The position numbers were made by a program, and so were the translations under genes. This document shows, in pieces, positions 8,682 to 16,847 of a DNA stretch of 64,000 nucleotides. The stretch is from Dorea_A amylophila (GTDB lineage Bacteria; Bacillota; Clostridia; Lachnospirales; Lachnospiraceae), in contig NZ_JAOQJW010000009.1 in the NCBI RefSeq assembly GCF_025567265.1, positions 62,001-126,000 of the forward strand. Direction: 5' to 3'. The notes beneath the pieces were generated by a model, which searched no databases, had not been told where the DNA came from, and was given only the letters and a program-made list of their open reading frames with translations. The first letter of the stretch is position 1. Each line of letters opens with the position of its first letter.

Positions 8682-8711
8682 AAAAAAAAGAATATCGCTT
8701 TTGCAACATTC
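8682..8711 (-). terminator. Terminator of the histidine kinase operon
   Basis: In minus-strand RNA GAAUGUUGC pairs with GCGAUAUUC (9 bp, including G-U pairs) around an AAAA loop, followed by eight U. It lies between the kinase gene and the ECF operon. The rest of the 8712-8847 interval shows nothing else I can name. Confidence 0.75.
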
Positions 8712-8847
8712 TTTTCTTATTCTCTATATCACCGATTATAAGTGTCCTACTATTCTTTTTTAATATAATTAAATGTCTTTAATTTCATTTACTACGTTTT
8801 TCCATCAAAACATAAAAATAAGATTGTAATTTCCCACTTTGGCTATT

Positions 8848-10158
8848 TTAATTTGTATTTTTTTCAAAAAACAACATAATTTTTACTATGAATTGTTTTT
8901 CCTCATTTATGCACTTTAGTGTACCATTATATTTTTCAACTGCATCTTTTACACTCGGAAGTCCCCAACCATGAAATTCTCTATTTTTCTTTGTTGTTGA
9001 AGGAAAATGTGCAAATGACTCTTTATTTTCTTCACACGCATTAGAAACCTTTATAAGTAAAAAGTGATTAATCCGGCGTATAGTCAACGAAATATTTCCA
9101 GGTATTTTCAATTTTTCAGAAGCTTCAATCGCATTATCCAATAAGTTTGCCAATATTGTGCACATATCATGTGGTTTAATATTGGTATTCTGCGGGAATT
9201 CCACATTCACATTACAGGTAATTCCTTTTTCCTTCATTTTTCCCAATTTACTATTAATCACTACGTCAACAACGTCTATTCCTGTCCAAGTAGTTTTCGA
9301 TAATTGCATTATTGGGCGACTTATTTCTGTAATATAATTCTTTGCCTCCAACGTTTTTTCTTCATCTAAAAGCTGATATAATACATTCAAATGGTTATTT
9401 AAATCATGGTATAGCTTTGCATTACCTGTATAAATTTCATTAATAGTTTTATAATTTTCTTCGAGCAGTTCATTTCGCATTTCTGCAAAATCTAATTTCA
9501 TTTTTTCTTCTTTGCTTTCTATTACAAAATAAACTGTAAAAAAAAGTAATGACCAAAGAGCTATAAATACAAACCACACACCTGCCATTGTATAATTAAA
9601 TGCCTTAAATGTTTGATTAACTAAGTATACAAATCCCAAAAATCCCGCACAGGATATAATTAAAATTGTATATACATAGTTCTTCTTCAATGAAAAAGAA
9701 TATAAATATTTCTTTATCATAAAATACAGCAGTATCCATAAAAACTTTATAACACAAATCATTACTACACGTAAAATTCCTCTTGTAGAAACTAGCGCGG
9801 TAAATGTATCATAGCCACCATAAAAAATCGATACAAGAGTAAAAATCAAAAAGTCGAAACAGCTTAAACATAATACATAAAAACTTGCGATTGAAAATAG
9901 TTCTATATACTTTCTCCTGTAGATAATTTTAGCGGTAATACTCATATATAATACAAATAATATAATCGTAAAATAAGAAAATATTGATACATGATTGCAA
10001 ATTTGTATTAATACAGTTCCTATTATTGCTAATTCTCTATCTAATATAAAGTTTTGCTTTCCTCGTTGCTTATATAACAAAATACTATATATTTTATATA
10101 ATACAAATACTTCAACAGAACTTGCTAAAATTTCAATTCCATTATATACAATATTCAT
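8848..10158 (-). CDS. GHKL sensor histidine kinase, AgrC-like
   Basis: A 436-residue kinase. About six N-terminal membrane segments (residues 1-215) form the peptide sensor region. A cytoplasmic dimerisation domain carries the phospho-accepting His in YHDLNNHLNVLY, and a GHKL ATPase domain has the N-box LANLLDNAIEAS and G-box GWGLPSV. This is the AgrC layout. Its ATG overlaps the regulator's TGA. Being beside agrB and agrD it should sense the cyclic peptide encoded here and phosphorylate the LytTR regulator. Confidence 0.87.
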   Translation of the reverse strand: MNIVYNGIEILASSVEVFVLYKIYSILLYKQRGKQNFILDRELAIIGTVLIQICNHVSIFSYFTIILFVLYMSITAKIIYRRKYIELFSIASFYVLCLSCFDFLIFTLVSIFYGGYDTFTALVSTRGILRVVMICVIKFLWILLYFMIKKYLYSFSLKKNYVYTILIISCAGFLGFVYLVNQTFKAFNYTMAGVWFVFIALWSLLFFTVYFVIESKEEKMKLDFAEMRNELLEENYKTINEIYTGNAKLYHDLNNHLNVLYQLLDEEKTLEAKNYITEISRPIMQLSKTTWTGIDVVDVVINSKLGKMKEKGITCNVNVEFPQNTNIKPHDMCTILANLLDNAIEASEKLKIPGNISLTIRRINHFLLIKVSNACEENKESFAHFPSTTKKNREFHGWGLPSVKDAVEKYNGTLKCINEEKQFIVKIMLFFEKNTN

Positions 10159-10874
10159 ATCTGTTCACTCCAGAAGTCACTTAACTTCGTTTTTATTTGT
10201 TCCAGTTTTGCCTGGCTTGCTGGCAAACGAATTCCATTCTTCAGTTCTACAATTCCATCTTTTATTCCCATAATATGGGCTAGATTAACAATATCCCCAC
10301 GATCAACATATACAAAATCATCAGATCGAAATTCTTTAAACACCTGTGTAAGACTCTTTCTTACCTTGGTCACTGAATTATCTAATAATGTTATTACAGA
10401 ATTTTTTCCTTCTCTTTGAATATACAAAATCTTATGATAAGGTATTTTTTCTACTCTAGTTGGTGTTTTTATTGCATAAAATTCATCTGTCTGTATCTTT
10501 ATCATATTGATAGCATCCTTCAACGCCTGTGGTAACCTAGAGCCTATTGAGTTTTTGGGTATATATCTAAAGATTGACAATTCAAATGCATCTACGGCAT
10601 ATTTTAAATGTGATGTAATAAATATGATTAGCACTTCCGGTAAATACCTTTTAACATATGCAGCTAAATTCATACCGTCTATATTAGGCATTTCAATGTC
10701 ACTAAGGATTAGATCATAATATTTCCCTTCCTGAATATCATATTGTAAATTCTCACTCTGAGTATAAACCGTTATGTCTGCAAATTCGTTACTCTTTTTT
10801 AAAAATTCCATTACTTTTTTCTTTAATATTTCTACTGTTTTTTCGTTATCATCACATATAGCAATGTAAATCAT
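10155..10874 (-). CDS. LytTR response regulator, AgrA-like
   Basis: A 239-residue regulator. The receiver domain has acidic residues D8 and D9 and the phospho-acceptor D59 in LILSDIEMPNIDG. The C-terminal LytTR DNA-binding domain spans about 140-235 (IPYHKILYIQREGKN, FVYVDRGDIVN). I chose ATG 10874 because TAAGGAGG lies 6 nt upstream; the longer frame to 10895 has no such site. LytTR proteins bind direct repeats about 21-22 bp apart. Such repeats occur upstream of agrB and of the epipeptide operon, the likely targets. Confidence 0.88.
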   Translation of the reverse strand: MIYIAICDDNEKTVEILKKKVMEFLKKSNEFADITVYTQSENLQYDIQEGKYYDLILSDIEMPNIDGMNLAAYVKRYLPEVLIIFITSHLKYAVDAFELSIFRYIPKNSIGSRLPQALKDAINMIKIQTDEFYAIKTPTRVEKIPYHKILYIQREGKNSVITLLDNSVTKVRKSLTQVFKEFRSDDFVYVDRGDIVNLAHIMGIKDGIVELKNGIRLPASQAKLEQIKTKLSDFWSEQI

Positions 10875-10902
10875 GATACGCCTCCTTATGAGCAATCACT
10901 TT

Positions 10903-10930
10903 ATTATAGCAGATTCTAGTGATTTGTTAA
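10903..10930 (-). promoter_or_regulatory. Promoter of the regulator/kinase pair
   Basis: On the minus strand TTAACA (10930-10925), a 16-nt spacer and an extended -10 TGCTATAAT (TATAAT at 10908-10903). It overlaps the stop codon of the upstream 178-residue gene, so the two-component genes can be transcribed independently of agrBD. Confidence 0.6.
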
Positions 10931-11463
10931 ATCATAAATGTATAAAAAATTCCTCTCCTTAAATCATGGAAAAACATTTCTTTTTCATTTATTACCAATT
11001 CATACATGTCTTTTGTTACTGCGCATTTATAATAATAAATCCCTGTTTCATGTTGCTTTACTTTTGTTATAATATCTGCTACTACCTCATCTATTTTCAT
11101 TTCTTGATGCGGAGATGCTGGCCACTTTTTTATCATAGATCGTACCTGAGTTTTATTCAATTTTACCTTTTTTGCAAAGTAAAATTTTTGGGGGAATTTT
11201 AACTCTCTTGTAGTTCCTAACTCTTTTAAAACAAGGTCAAAAACATCTTTCCCTTCTTCATACGGAAATCCCATTTCTAAATAAGCCTGTATATGCAAAA
11301 TTGAAGTTTCTAAATACTTAATATTTTCTGTGTTTTGATAGTATTGATACAACTGAAAAACAGCATCAATAAATGTATCTTTTACGGATATATCTTTATA
11401 TTGTACACTTCCTGCTGCTAATTTAATTGCTTCAATATATACTCCATTCTCTCTTATCTGCAT
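10927..11463 (-). CDS. Unknown protein inside the agr locus
   Basis: A 178-residue soluble protein that I do not recognise. It is mostly helical with no membrane segment or signal peptide, and has a central basic stretch (FYFAKKVKLNKTQVRSMIKK). The start has GGGAGGAATAGAA upstream. It lies between agrD and the regulator, separated from agrD by a terminator and from the regulator by a new promoter. Location suggests a role in signal production or regulation, but nothing in the sequence proves it. Confidence 0.6.
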   Translation of the reverse strand: MQIRENGVYIEAIKLAAGSVQYKDISVKDTFIDAVFQLYQYYQNTENIKYLETSILHIQAYLEMGFPYEEGKDVFDLVLKELGTTRELKFPQKFYFAKKVKLNKTQVRSMIKKWPASPHQEMKIDEVVADIITKVKQHETGIYYYKCAVTKDMYELVINEKEMFFHDLRRGIFYTFMI

Positions 11464-11496
11464 TTCTATTCCTCCCTATATACTTCATTTAGCATA

Positions 11497-11532
11497 AAAG
11501 ATGCCGGAATATCAACACTCTGGCATCTTTTA
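11497..11532. terminator. Terminator after agrBD
   Basis: AAAAGATGCCGGA and TCTGGCATCTTTT form a 12-13-bp stem around a short loop, with A and T runs on either side. It ends the agrBD transcript or allows partial read-through into the 178-residue gene. Confidence 0.8.
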
Positions 11533-11557
11533 TTTATATACATGTATTAACTTTACC

Positions 11558-11662
11558 TTATTTCAGACATTCCGGTAATTTAGGCTGATATGAAAGACAA
11601 ACAGATGCACAATTTGCTCCCCATATTGCACAAGCTTCTATACACATAGCAAGAAATTTCAT
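11558..11662 (-). CDS. agrD: AgrD-type cyclic autoinducer precursor
   Basis: A 34-residue peptide. It has an amphipathic N-terminal helix (MKFLAMCIEACAIWG), a core region ANCASVCLSY and the acidic C-tail QPKLPECLK, matching the QPKxPxxLK tail of Clostridial AgrD proteins. AgrB removes the tail and joins the new carboxyl to a Cys thiol to make the thiolactone signal. Either C18 or C22 could be the ring Cys. Five Cys in 34 residues is unusual. Its ATG overlaps the agrB stop codon (ATGA), so the two are translationally coupled. It is too short for most gene callers. Confidence 0.88.
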   Translation of the reverse strand: MKFLAMCIEACAIWGANCASVCLSYQPKLPECLK

Positions 11663-12255
11663 AGTCCTATAACTCCTTTCTTTGTATACAATAAAAATTT
11701 AGGTTTATCAGTAATCAGCATAAATACTGCTACCAAACAAATACTTAATACCATCATACCCATGATCTCTTTATCTACTACTGATAAAAATAATGCAGCA
11801 AAGACATTTATGTTCAAAATATTCCTAGCCATAATCTTACACCGACTTTTTTTATTTTCACCAATAGGCTGATTTTCATTAACCACCGGTGCATGGATAG
11901 CAATATAGTAACTACTTAATACTAGCAAAATCAACCATATTTCTAATGGAAGCTTTGTATAAATTATATTGTTAAAAAGTAATAAAAATAAATACGAAAT
12001 GTTACTAATCAAAAAGCATCTAAAATATGTAACTGCATGATATCCACCCGTAAATACTCTCAATGGTGCAAACACCAATAGGAATATTACACCTAATTTA
12101 AATTCGTGTAATAAACCTGACACAATCAATATTGAACTTATTCCAATCATTGTTGACAAAATAATTTCTATGCCATAAGTATAAACAGCTTCTTTTCTCC
12201 TTTCCGAGCCATCTGCTATTCTTTTTGCAAGTTTACTGGACACTTTATTTAACAC
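11659..12255 (-). CDS. agrB: AgrB membrane peptidase for the autoinducer
   Basis: A 198-residue membrane protein with about five to six hydrophobic segments. The catalytic pair H73 and C80 lies in RVFTGGYHAVTYFRCF, with the seven-residue spacing seen in staphylococcal AgrB. It cleaves the AgrD C-tail and helps cyclise the peptide. Translation starts at GTG 12255, preceded by AGGGAGG. It is the first gene after the LytTR-type promoter and overlaps agrD. Confidence 0.93.
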   Translation of the reverse strand: MLNKVSSKLAKRIADGSERRKEAVYTYGIEIILSTMIGISSILIVSGLLHEFKLGVIFLLVFAPLRVFTGGYHAVTYFRCFLISNISYLFLLLFNNIIYTKLPLEIWLILLVLSSYYIAIHAPVVNENQPIGENKKSRCKIMARNILNINVFAALFLSVVDKEIMGMMVLSICLVAVFMLITDKPKFLLYTKKGVIGL

Positions 12256-12279
12256 TTTTAATCCCTCCCTATGTCATGA

Positions 12280-12345
12280 ATTATAGCAAAACCTTTTGCT
12301 TTTTTCTTATTATGTCCATAAATTCAGGGATTTTTGTCCATGAAT
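12280..12345 (-). promoter_or_regulatory. LytTR-type promoter of agrBD
   Basis: On the minus strand TGGACA starts at 12340 and again at 12318, a 22-bp period within the longer repeat AATT[C/T]ATGGACA. The second half-site ends 27 nt before an extended -10 box, TGCTATAAT (TATAAT 12285-12280). No consensus -35 is present, as expected for an activator-dependent promoter. The same layout occurs upstream of the epipeptide operon. Confidence 0.75.
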
Positions 12346-12372
12346 TCTTTTTCGTCTTCTCCAGCGCATAAC

Positions 12373-12399
12373 AAAAGGCACTAATCAGTGCCTTTTTCT
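12373..12399. terminator. Terminator overlapping the metK stop codon
   Basis: AAAAGGCACTGATTAGTGCCTTTT forms a compact hairpin with A/T runs on both sides. The stem contains the stop codon of the SAM synthetase gene. It closes the epipeptide operon before the agrBD promoter. Confidence 0.8.
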
Positions 12400-13592
12400 G
12401 TATCATTCTTATATTTTTTTAAATCCTCTACCTTATCTAATCTTTCCCATGGTAAATCTAAATCTAATCTTCCAAAATGTCCATATGCTGACACCTGCTT
12501 ATATATAGGCTGTCTTAAATCAAGCATTTTTATAATACCAGTAGGACTCAAGTCAAAATTATCTCTTATAATATGAATTAACATATCCTCTGGCAATTCA
12601 CCTGTTCCAAATGTATTAATTCCTATTGAGATTGGCTTTGCTACACCAATTGCATATGAAAGTTGAATTTCACATTTATGTGCCAAATCTGCCGCTACAA
12701 TATTTTTAGCAATATAACGAGCTGCATATGCTGCTGACCTATCTACTTTTGTACAATCCTTTCCAGAAAAAGCTCCGCCGCCATGATGAGCATATCCTCC
12801 ATATGTGTCCACAATAATTTTCCGCCCTGTTAAACCACTATCACCATGCGGTCCACCAATTACAAAACGTCCCGTAGGATTTACGTAAAATTTGGTTTCA
12901 GAATCTACCATTCTCTGAGGTAAAACACAATCGAAGACATAATGTTTAATGTCTTTTTGTATCTGTTCCTGAGATATTTCAGGATCGTGCTGTGTAGACA
13001 AAACCACCGCTTCTAATCGTACAGGTTTCCCTTGCTCATTATACTCTACTGTAACCTGCGTTTTCCCATCTGGTCTAAGATAAGCAAGAGTTCCATTTTT
13101 GCGGACTTTCGCAAGCTGTCTAGCTAATTTATGAGCCAACGAAATAGCATACGGCATAAATTCATCTGTTTCATTCGTTGCATAACCGAACATCATCCCC
13201 TGATCACCGGCACCTAACATACTTTTTGCATTTTCGCACTCATTCTGCTCTTTTACTTCTAATGCTTCATTTACCCCCTGTGCAATATCCTTAGACTGCT
13301 CATCAATACATGTAATAACTCCACAGGTATCAGCATCAAATCCATATTTTCCCCTTGTGTATCCAATGTTACGAAGGGTTTCTCTAACAATCTGAGGAAT
13401 ATCAATATATGCTTGCGTTGTTATCTCCCCCATAACTAATACTAATCCTGTAGTTATACTGGTTTCGCAGGCAACACGACTCATTGGATCTTTTTCAATC
13501 AGTGCATCTAATATCGCATCGGAAATTGCATCACAAATTTTATCTGGATGTCCCTCGGTAACTGATTCTGATGTAAATAATATCTTTTCCAT
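12381..13592 (-). CDS. metK: S-adenosylmethionine synthetase
   Basis: A full-length 403-residue MetK making SAM from methionine and ATP. Visible motifs are GHPDKICDAISDAILDA near the N-terminus, GAGDQGMMFGYA (ATP binding, about residue 118) and GGGAFSGKDCTKVDRSAAY (about residue 262). The start is ATG 13592 after GGGAGGAAAAAT; an upstream in-frame extension to 13619 lacks a ribosome binding site. It starts 11 nt after the M50 protease gene and is last in the epipeptide operon. SAM is the co-substrate of the radical SAM epimerase, so it probably boosts supply; it could also be a general spare copy. Confidence 0.95.
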   Translation of the reverse strand: MEKILFTSESVTEGHPDKICDAISDAILDALIEKDPMSRVACETSITTGLVLVMGEITTQAYIDIPQIVRETLRNIGYTRGKYGFDADTCGVITCIDEQSKDIAQGVNEALEVKEQNECENAKSMLGAGDQGMMFGYATNETDEFMPYAISLAHKLARQLAKVRKNGTLAYLRPDGKTQVTVEYNEQGKPVRLEAVVLSTQHDPEISQEQIQKDIKHYVFDCVLPQRMVDSETKFYVNPTGRFVIGGPHGDSGLTGRKIIVDTYGGYAHHGGGAFSGKDCTKVDRSAAYAARYIAKNIVAADLAHKCEIQLSYAIGVAKPISIGINTFGTGELPEDMLIHIIRDNFDLSPTGIIKMLDLRQPIYKQVSAYGHFGRLDLDLPWERLDKVEDLKKYKNDTEKGTD

Positions 13593-13603
13593 ATTTTTCC
13601 TCC

Positions 13604-14311
13604 CTATTGTGATAACCATGAAAAAATCCCTAAAACGCCAAACATAATTATACCTCTAATAGCATCTTCTAATGTGGTAGCTACTTTGTCTTTTTTTATA
13701 TTTGTTTTATTGAATAATGTAACAACTGCATAATATCCATCACTTTTTACTATTGGAATGAAATTCACCAGCACATTAGAAATCACCAAATAACAATACG
13801 GTAGCTGTTTTGGAAAAAATAATAGTACAAGCAATACATAAATACAATTCATAAAATTTCCAGCCAGATAAATTGCAATCCTTTTGTATTTAGAAACCAT
13901 ATAGCTATATGAAGTATCTACATAAAATGCAGGCCAAATAAACATAAATTTAAACCCTATTTTGACTCGACTTTTAGGATAAAATTTTTTCAAAAATAAT
14001 ACATGTCCAAGTTCATGAATAAATATATTTATTATTAAAACTAAAGTTGCTGGAAGAAAATTTACATCTATAATAGAATACGTTGTAGTTCTAAAATATA
14101 AATATAATGTCAGAAGAATCATGAAAATCATTCCCATCATATATAGTATATTATCTTTATCATTTTTTACGAACTCCAGTTTTTCCTTTCCGAACAGTGA
14201 ATCAAATGTTGCATTATCCAATTTAAAGAAATTATTATTTTTTTCTACAATCGTAAAATCTCTTTTACTGTCCTGAGCTATGGTATATTCTTCATATTTA
14301 AATATTTTCAA
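13604..14311 (-). CDS. yydH: YydH-like M50 membrane metalloprotease
   Basis: A 235-residue membrane protein of the site-2-protease class. The zinc motif H99-E-L-G-H103 lies in a hydrophobic helix, and the second motif NFIP with D191-G192 (NxxPxxxxDG type) gives the third ligand. An N-terminal soluble 50 residues precedes four to six membrane segments. In the Bacillus yyd system YydH is the membrane protease thought to release mature epipeptide from its leader. Translation starts at TTG 14311 inside the last codons of the epimerase gene (overlap 14 nt). Confidence 0.85.
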   Translation of the reverse strand: MKIFKYEEYTIAQDSKRDFTIVEKNNNFFKLDNATFDSLFGKEKLEFVKNDKDNILYMMGMIFMILLTLYLYFRTTTYSIIDVNFLPATLVLIINIFIHELGHVLFLKKFYPKSRVKIGFKFMFIWPAFYVDTSYSYMVSKYKRIAIYLAGNFMNCIYVLLVLLFFPKQLPYCYLVISNVLVNFIPIVKSDGYYAVVTLFNKTNIKKDKVATTLEDAIRGIIMFGVLGIFSWLSQ

Positions 14312-15230
14312 AATATCCTTCTTCCTTCAGCAATCTTAAAAACCAATCATCTTTAAATAAAAATCCACATAGCTCACACGGAGAAGTCAAACTCTGCGGA
14401 TATTCTATATTCTTTTTCTTTAATAATTCCAAAAATGGTGTAAAACCTTCTGTATAGATTTTATGTAAAACCTTATTATAATCTATAGACTGAATGATTG
14501 CACTCAAGCTCTCTTCATGTAAATTTCCCATTAATAAAAGCGTATTTTCTACGACTTGTGAGCAACATGGATATACTTCTAACTTTGCATTAATCAATAA
14601 TGTTCGATCTAAAAGTCCAATACAGCGCGCTTCATGTTTCTTCAAATCAATAACTTTTATAAACTGGGAATCAGAAAATATCTCTGCTGATCCGGTATTA
14701 ATAACTGGTTGATATGCATAATTTGTCTTAAAGGCATGTTCCCCCATCTCATTGATAATATCACCTGGCTGAATACCATCTTTTAAGAAGCAACCAACAA
14801 TTTCCGTACTTACCTCTAAATCATTTGCAATATCTACAATATTTAAGATATTCTGCAAATCAATAAATTCCTTATGAAATTGATCATAACTAAAGGAAAT
14901 CATTTTTATCTTAGATTTATTTCTTTCAATAAAATTTCTTGCCTTATTGATGTCCTTTCCCCAGAATCCATTAGTTTTAATTGTAATTCCAACTTTTCTA
15001 CCATAATCAAAATTAATTATATGCTCTACCAAATCAGGATATAGCATAGGTTCACCGCCAGTCACACCAATGAGATCTATAGACGGACATTCCTTAATAT
15101 TTTTTAGAATCAAATCTAATTCCTCTATTGTAAGAGTTTTACCTCTTACAAGCCCTCTTGAGTCACAACACATTTTACATCTTGCATTACAATTTTCAGT
15201 TAATAAAATTCCACATCCTTTAAATTCCAT
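14298..15230 (-). CDS. yydG: YydG-like radical SAM peptide epimerase
   Basis: A 310-residue radical SAM enzyme. C14-x3-C18-x2-C21 binds the SAM cluster, GGEPM lies at 59-62, and a C-terminal Cys set (C222, C223 in VYPCCSQ, and CELCG near 288) should bind a second cluster and supply the H-atom donor. From memory, B. subtilis YydG uses Cys223 as that donor, and here a Cys sits at exactly 223. The enzyme inverts alpha-carbons of L-residues to D in the YydF peptide. The start follows AAGGAGATGGG. It overlaps the permease gene before it and the protease gene after it. Confidence 0.88.
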   Translation of the reverse strand: MEFKGCGILLTENCNARCKMCCDSRGLVRGKTLTIEELDLILKNIKECPSIDLIGVTGGEPMLYPDLVEHIINFDYGRKVGITIKTNGFWGKDINKARNFIERNKSKIKMISFSYDQFHKEFIDLQNILNIVDIANDLEVSTEIVGCFLKDGIQPGDIINEMGEHAFKTNYAYQPVINTGSAEIFSDSQFIKVIDLKKHEARCIGLLDRTLLINAKLEVYPCCSQVVENTLLLMGNLHEESLSAIIQSIDYNKVLHKIYTEGFTPFLELLKKKNIEYPQSLTSPCELCGFLFKDDWFLRLLKEEGYFENI

Positions 15231-15927
15231 TTTTTTCCCATCTCCTTCTAAAAATAAAAATTATACATAATACAGTAGCAAATAATGCTATTGAATATAA
15301 AATATTTTCTTGAATCATCAAATAATCGCTATTTCGTGTATTAAAGTACTGGTTAAACTTTATGAAAACAGGATTTGAAGCGTCATACCTAACCAAAAAG
15401 CTCAATTTGGGGTTAGCAATCGAAGCCACCATTGAAAATAACCAAAAAGCAAAATTTACTACATAGGCTCCAATAACACTTTTAAACAAAAATCCCCACA
15501 TACTTGCCAATAATATTTCATAAATAATTGCACTTTCGAAGTAGAACAAAGTTGCCAAAGTATAAGAGAAATCCTGATACACAATACTTATACCTATAAC
15601 TCCACCAAAAACAATAATACTCATCCAAGCTAATATCACCACAATTTTTGTCAAAAAATAGCGAAGCCAATTGTATCCCATAAGTTTATAAAATAGGATA
15701 TTTTTATTTTTGTAATCTGATACAAAAGACTGAATAATCAATACTGGAAAAATAAGCATTCCAAACTGTGTGATTACCGTATAAATGCTAACGTATAGCT
15801 CACTAATTGTCGGATTGGAAATCTTATCCAGACTTACAAGTAGTACATATCCTAGAACAAAACAGATTGCTACAGTAAGTAAATAAAATAAAAAAAAGTG
15901 ATTTTTTATATTTTTTCTTATTTCCAT
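15220..15927 (-). CDS. yydJ: YydJ-like ABC permease
   Basis: A 235-residue integral membrane protein with about six membrane segments and no soluble domain. It begins 1 nt after the ATPase stop codon with AGGGGGGAATAAT before its ATG, and its end overlaps the epimerase start. By position and topology it is the membrane half of the YydIJ transporter, which exports the epipeptide or protects the producer. The sequence alone does not tell which. Confidence 0.8.
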   Translation of the reverse strand: MEIRKNIKNHFFLFYLLTVAICFVLGYVLLVSLDKISNPTISELYVSIYTVITQFGMLIFPVLIIQSFVSDYKNKNILFYKLMGYNWLRYFLTKIVVILAWMSIIVFGGVIGISIVYQDFSYTLATLFYFESAIIYEILLASMWGFLFKSVIGAYVVNFAFWLFSMVASIANPKLSFLVRYDASNPVFIKFNQYFNTRNSDYLMIQENILYSIALFATVLCIIFIFRRRWEKNGI

Positions 15928-15928
15928 A

Positions 15929-16558
15929 TTATTCCCCCCTTATATACATAGCTACAATCTCGTCTTTAGAAGCAATTTCTGTAATTTCCAGATTGTTAAT
16001 ATAATAGTATTTCCCTTCCATATATTCTAAATCAGATAAATTATGTGTAATATTGATAATAACCGCTTCATGAGTTTTCTTATATTCCATAAGGAATTCA
16101 TACAAATCTATAGAACTATTTTTATCCAAAGCATTTGTAAATTCATCTAATATAATCACTTTAGGGTCTGCTGATAAAAACGCCAATAATTTTATTTTTT
16201 GCTTCTGACCATCACTCATCTTCTTGATTTGCAAGTTTTTAGATACTTTATTTAATTTTAACAGGTCATATAAACCCATAATTTTCTGTGCTTCAAATTT
16301 CTTTTTTAATAATTTTATCACATCATCAAGAGTAAACTCTGCCGGAATATTACTACTGCTTCCAATAAGAATTGCCTCCTGATTTTCTTCAATTTTTCCC
16401 TCAAATTCTAACATTCCTACACATGTTTTAGCAAAACTTGATTTTCCAGCGCCATTGCTTCCTAAAATATGGTTTATATATTTCTTATCAAATGAAATGT
16501 TTACATTTTCAAGTAGCTTTTTTTTCCCTACTTTCAAACTATAATTAATCAGTTTCAT
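15929..16558 (-). CDS. yydI: YydI-like ABC ATPase
   Basis: A 209-residue ATPase with Walker A GSNGAGKSS (33-41), signature MSDGQKQKI, Walker B VIILDEFTNALD and switch His in NITHN. I chose ATG 16558, which has GGAAAGGA 7 nt upstream, over the longer frame to 16603, whose start lies in the 15-bp hairpin. It is short for an ABC ATPase, like YydI. It pairs with the permease that follows. Confidence 0.85.
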   Translation of the reverse strand: MKLINYSLKVGKKKLLENVNISFDKKYINHILGSNGAGKSSFAKTCVGMLEFEGKIEENQEAILIGSSSNIPAEFTLDDVIKLLKKKFEAQKIMGLYDLLKLNKVSKNLQIKKMSDGQKQKIKLLAFLSADPKVIILDEFTNALDKNSSIDLYEFLMEYKKTHEAVIINITHNLSDLEYMEGKYYYINNLEITEIASKDEIVAMYIRGE

Positions 16559-16573
16559 TGCAGTATCCTTTCC

Positions 16574-16620
16574 AAATAGGTGTTTATAAAATATATGAAG
16601 CATTCTATAAACACCTATTT
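16574..16620. other. Perfect 15-bp inverted repeat between precursors and transporter
   Basis: AAATAGGTGTTTATA (16574-16588) pairs perfectly with 16606-16620 around a 17-nt loop. No U run follows, so it is not a standard terminator. Placed after the two precursor genes and just before the yydI ribosome binding site, it could be an RNA-processing or stability stem that keeps precursor mRNA more abundant than the downstream genes. Confidence 0.7.
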
Positions 16621-16664
16621 CTCATAAAATATGATAAGTCTACAAATCTCTCGTCTTTTTATAT

Positions 16665-16814
16665 TTAGTGTCCTTTACTACCAACGACAGCTTTAAGGGT
16701 AGCGACAATGAAGTACCACATGCTGTTAATATTTTCCAGTTTTAAGGCCTCCATTTTCTGATCCATAACCTCTTTTTTTGTTTCGTTATTTTCTTTAAAT
16801 TCATTAATTTTCAT
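16665..16814 (-). CDS. yydF: YydF-like epipeptide precursor, copy 2
   Basis: A 49-residue precursor, the same length as I recall for B. subtilis YydF. The leader is charged (MKINEFKENNETKKEVMDQK) and the core starts at W33: WYFIVATLKAVVGSKGH. Shared with YydF are W33-Y34-F35, a beta-branched residue at 36 (Ile here, Val in YydF), a beta-branched residue at 44 (Val here, Ile in YydF) and the GSxGH-type end. TGGAGGAATTAGAG precedes the ATG. The core is identical to copy 1. Product: an exported peptide with D-residues that acts on Gram-positive envelopes (family knowledge). Confidence 0.9.
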   Translation of the reverse strand: MKINEFKENNETKKEVMDQKMEALKLENINSMWYFIVATLKAVVGSKGH

Positions 16815-16847
16815 CTCTAATTCCTCCATTTTAAATCAATTTTTTTA

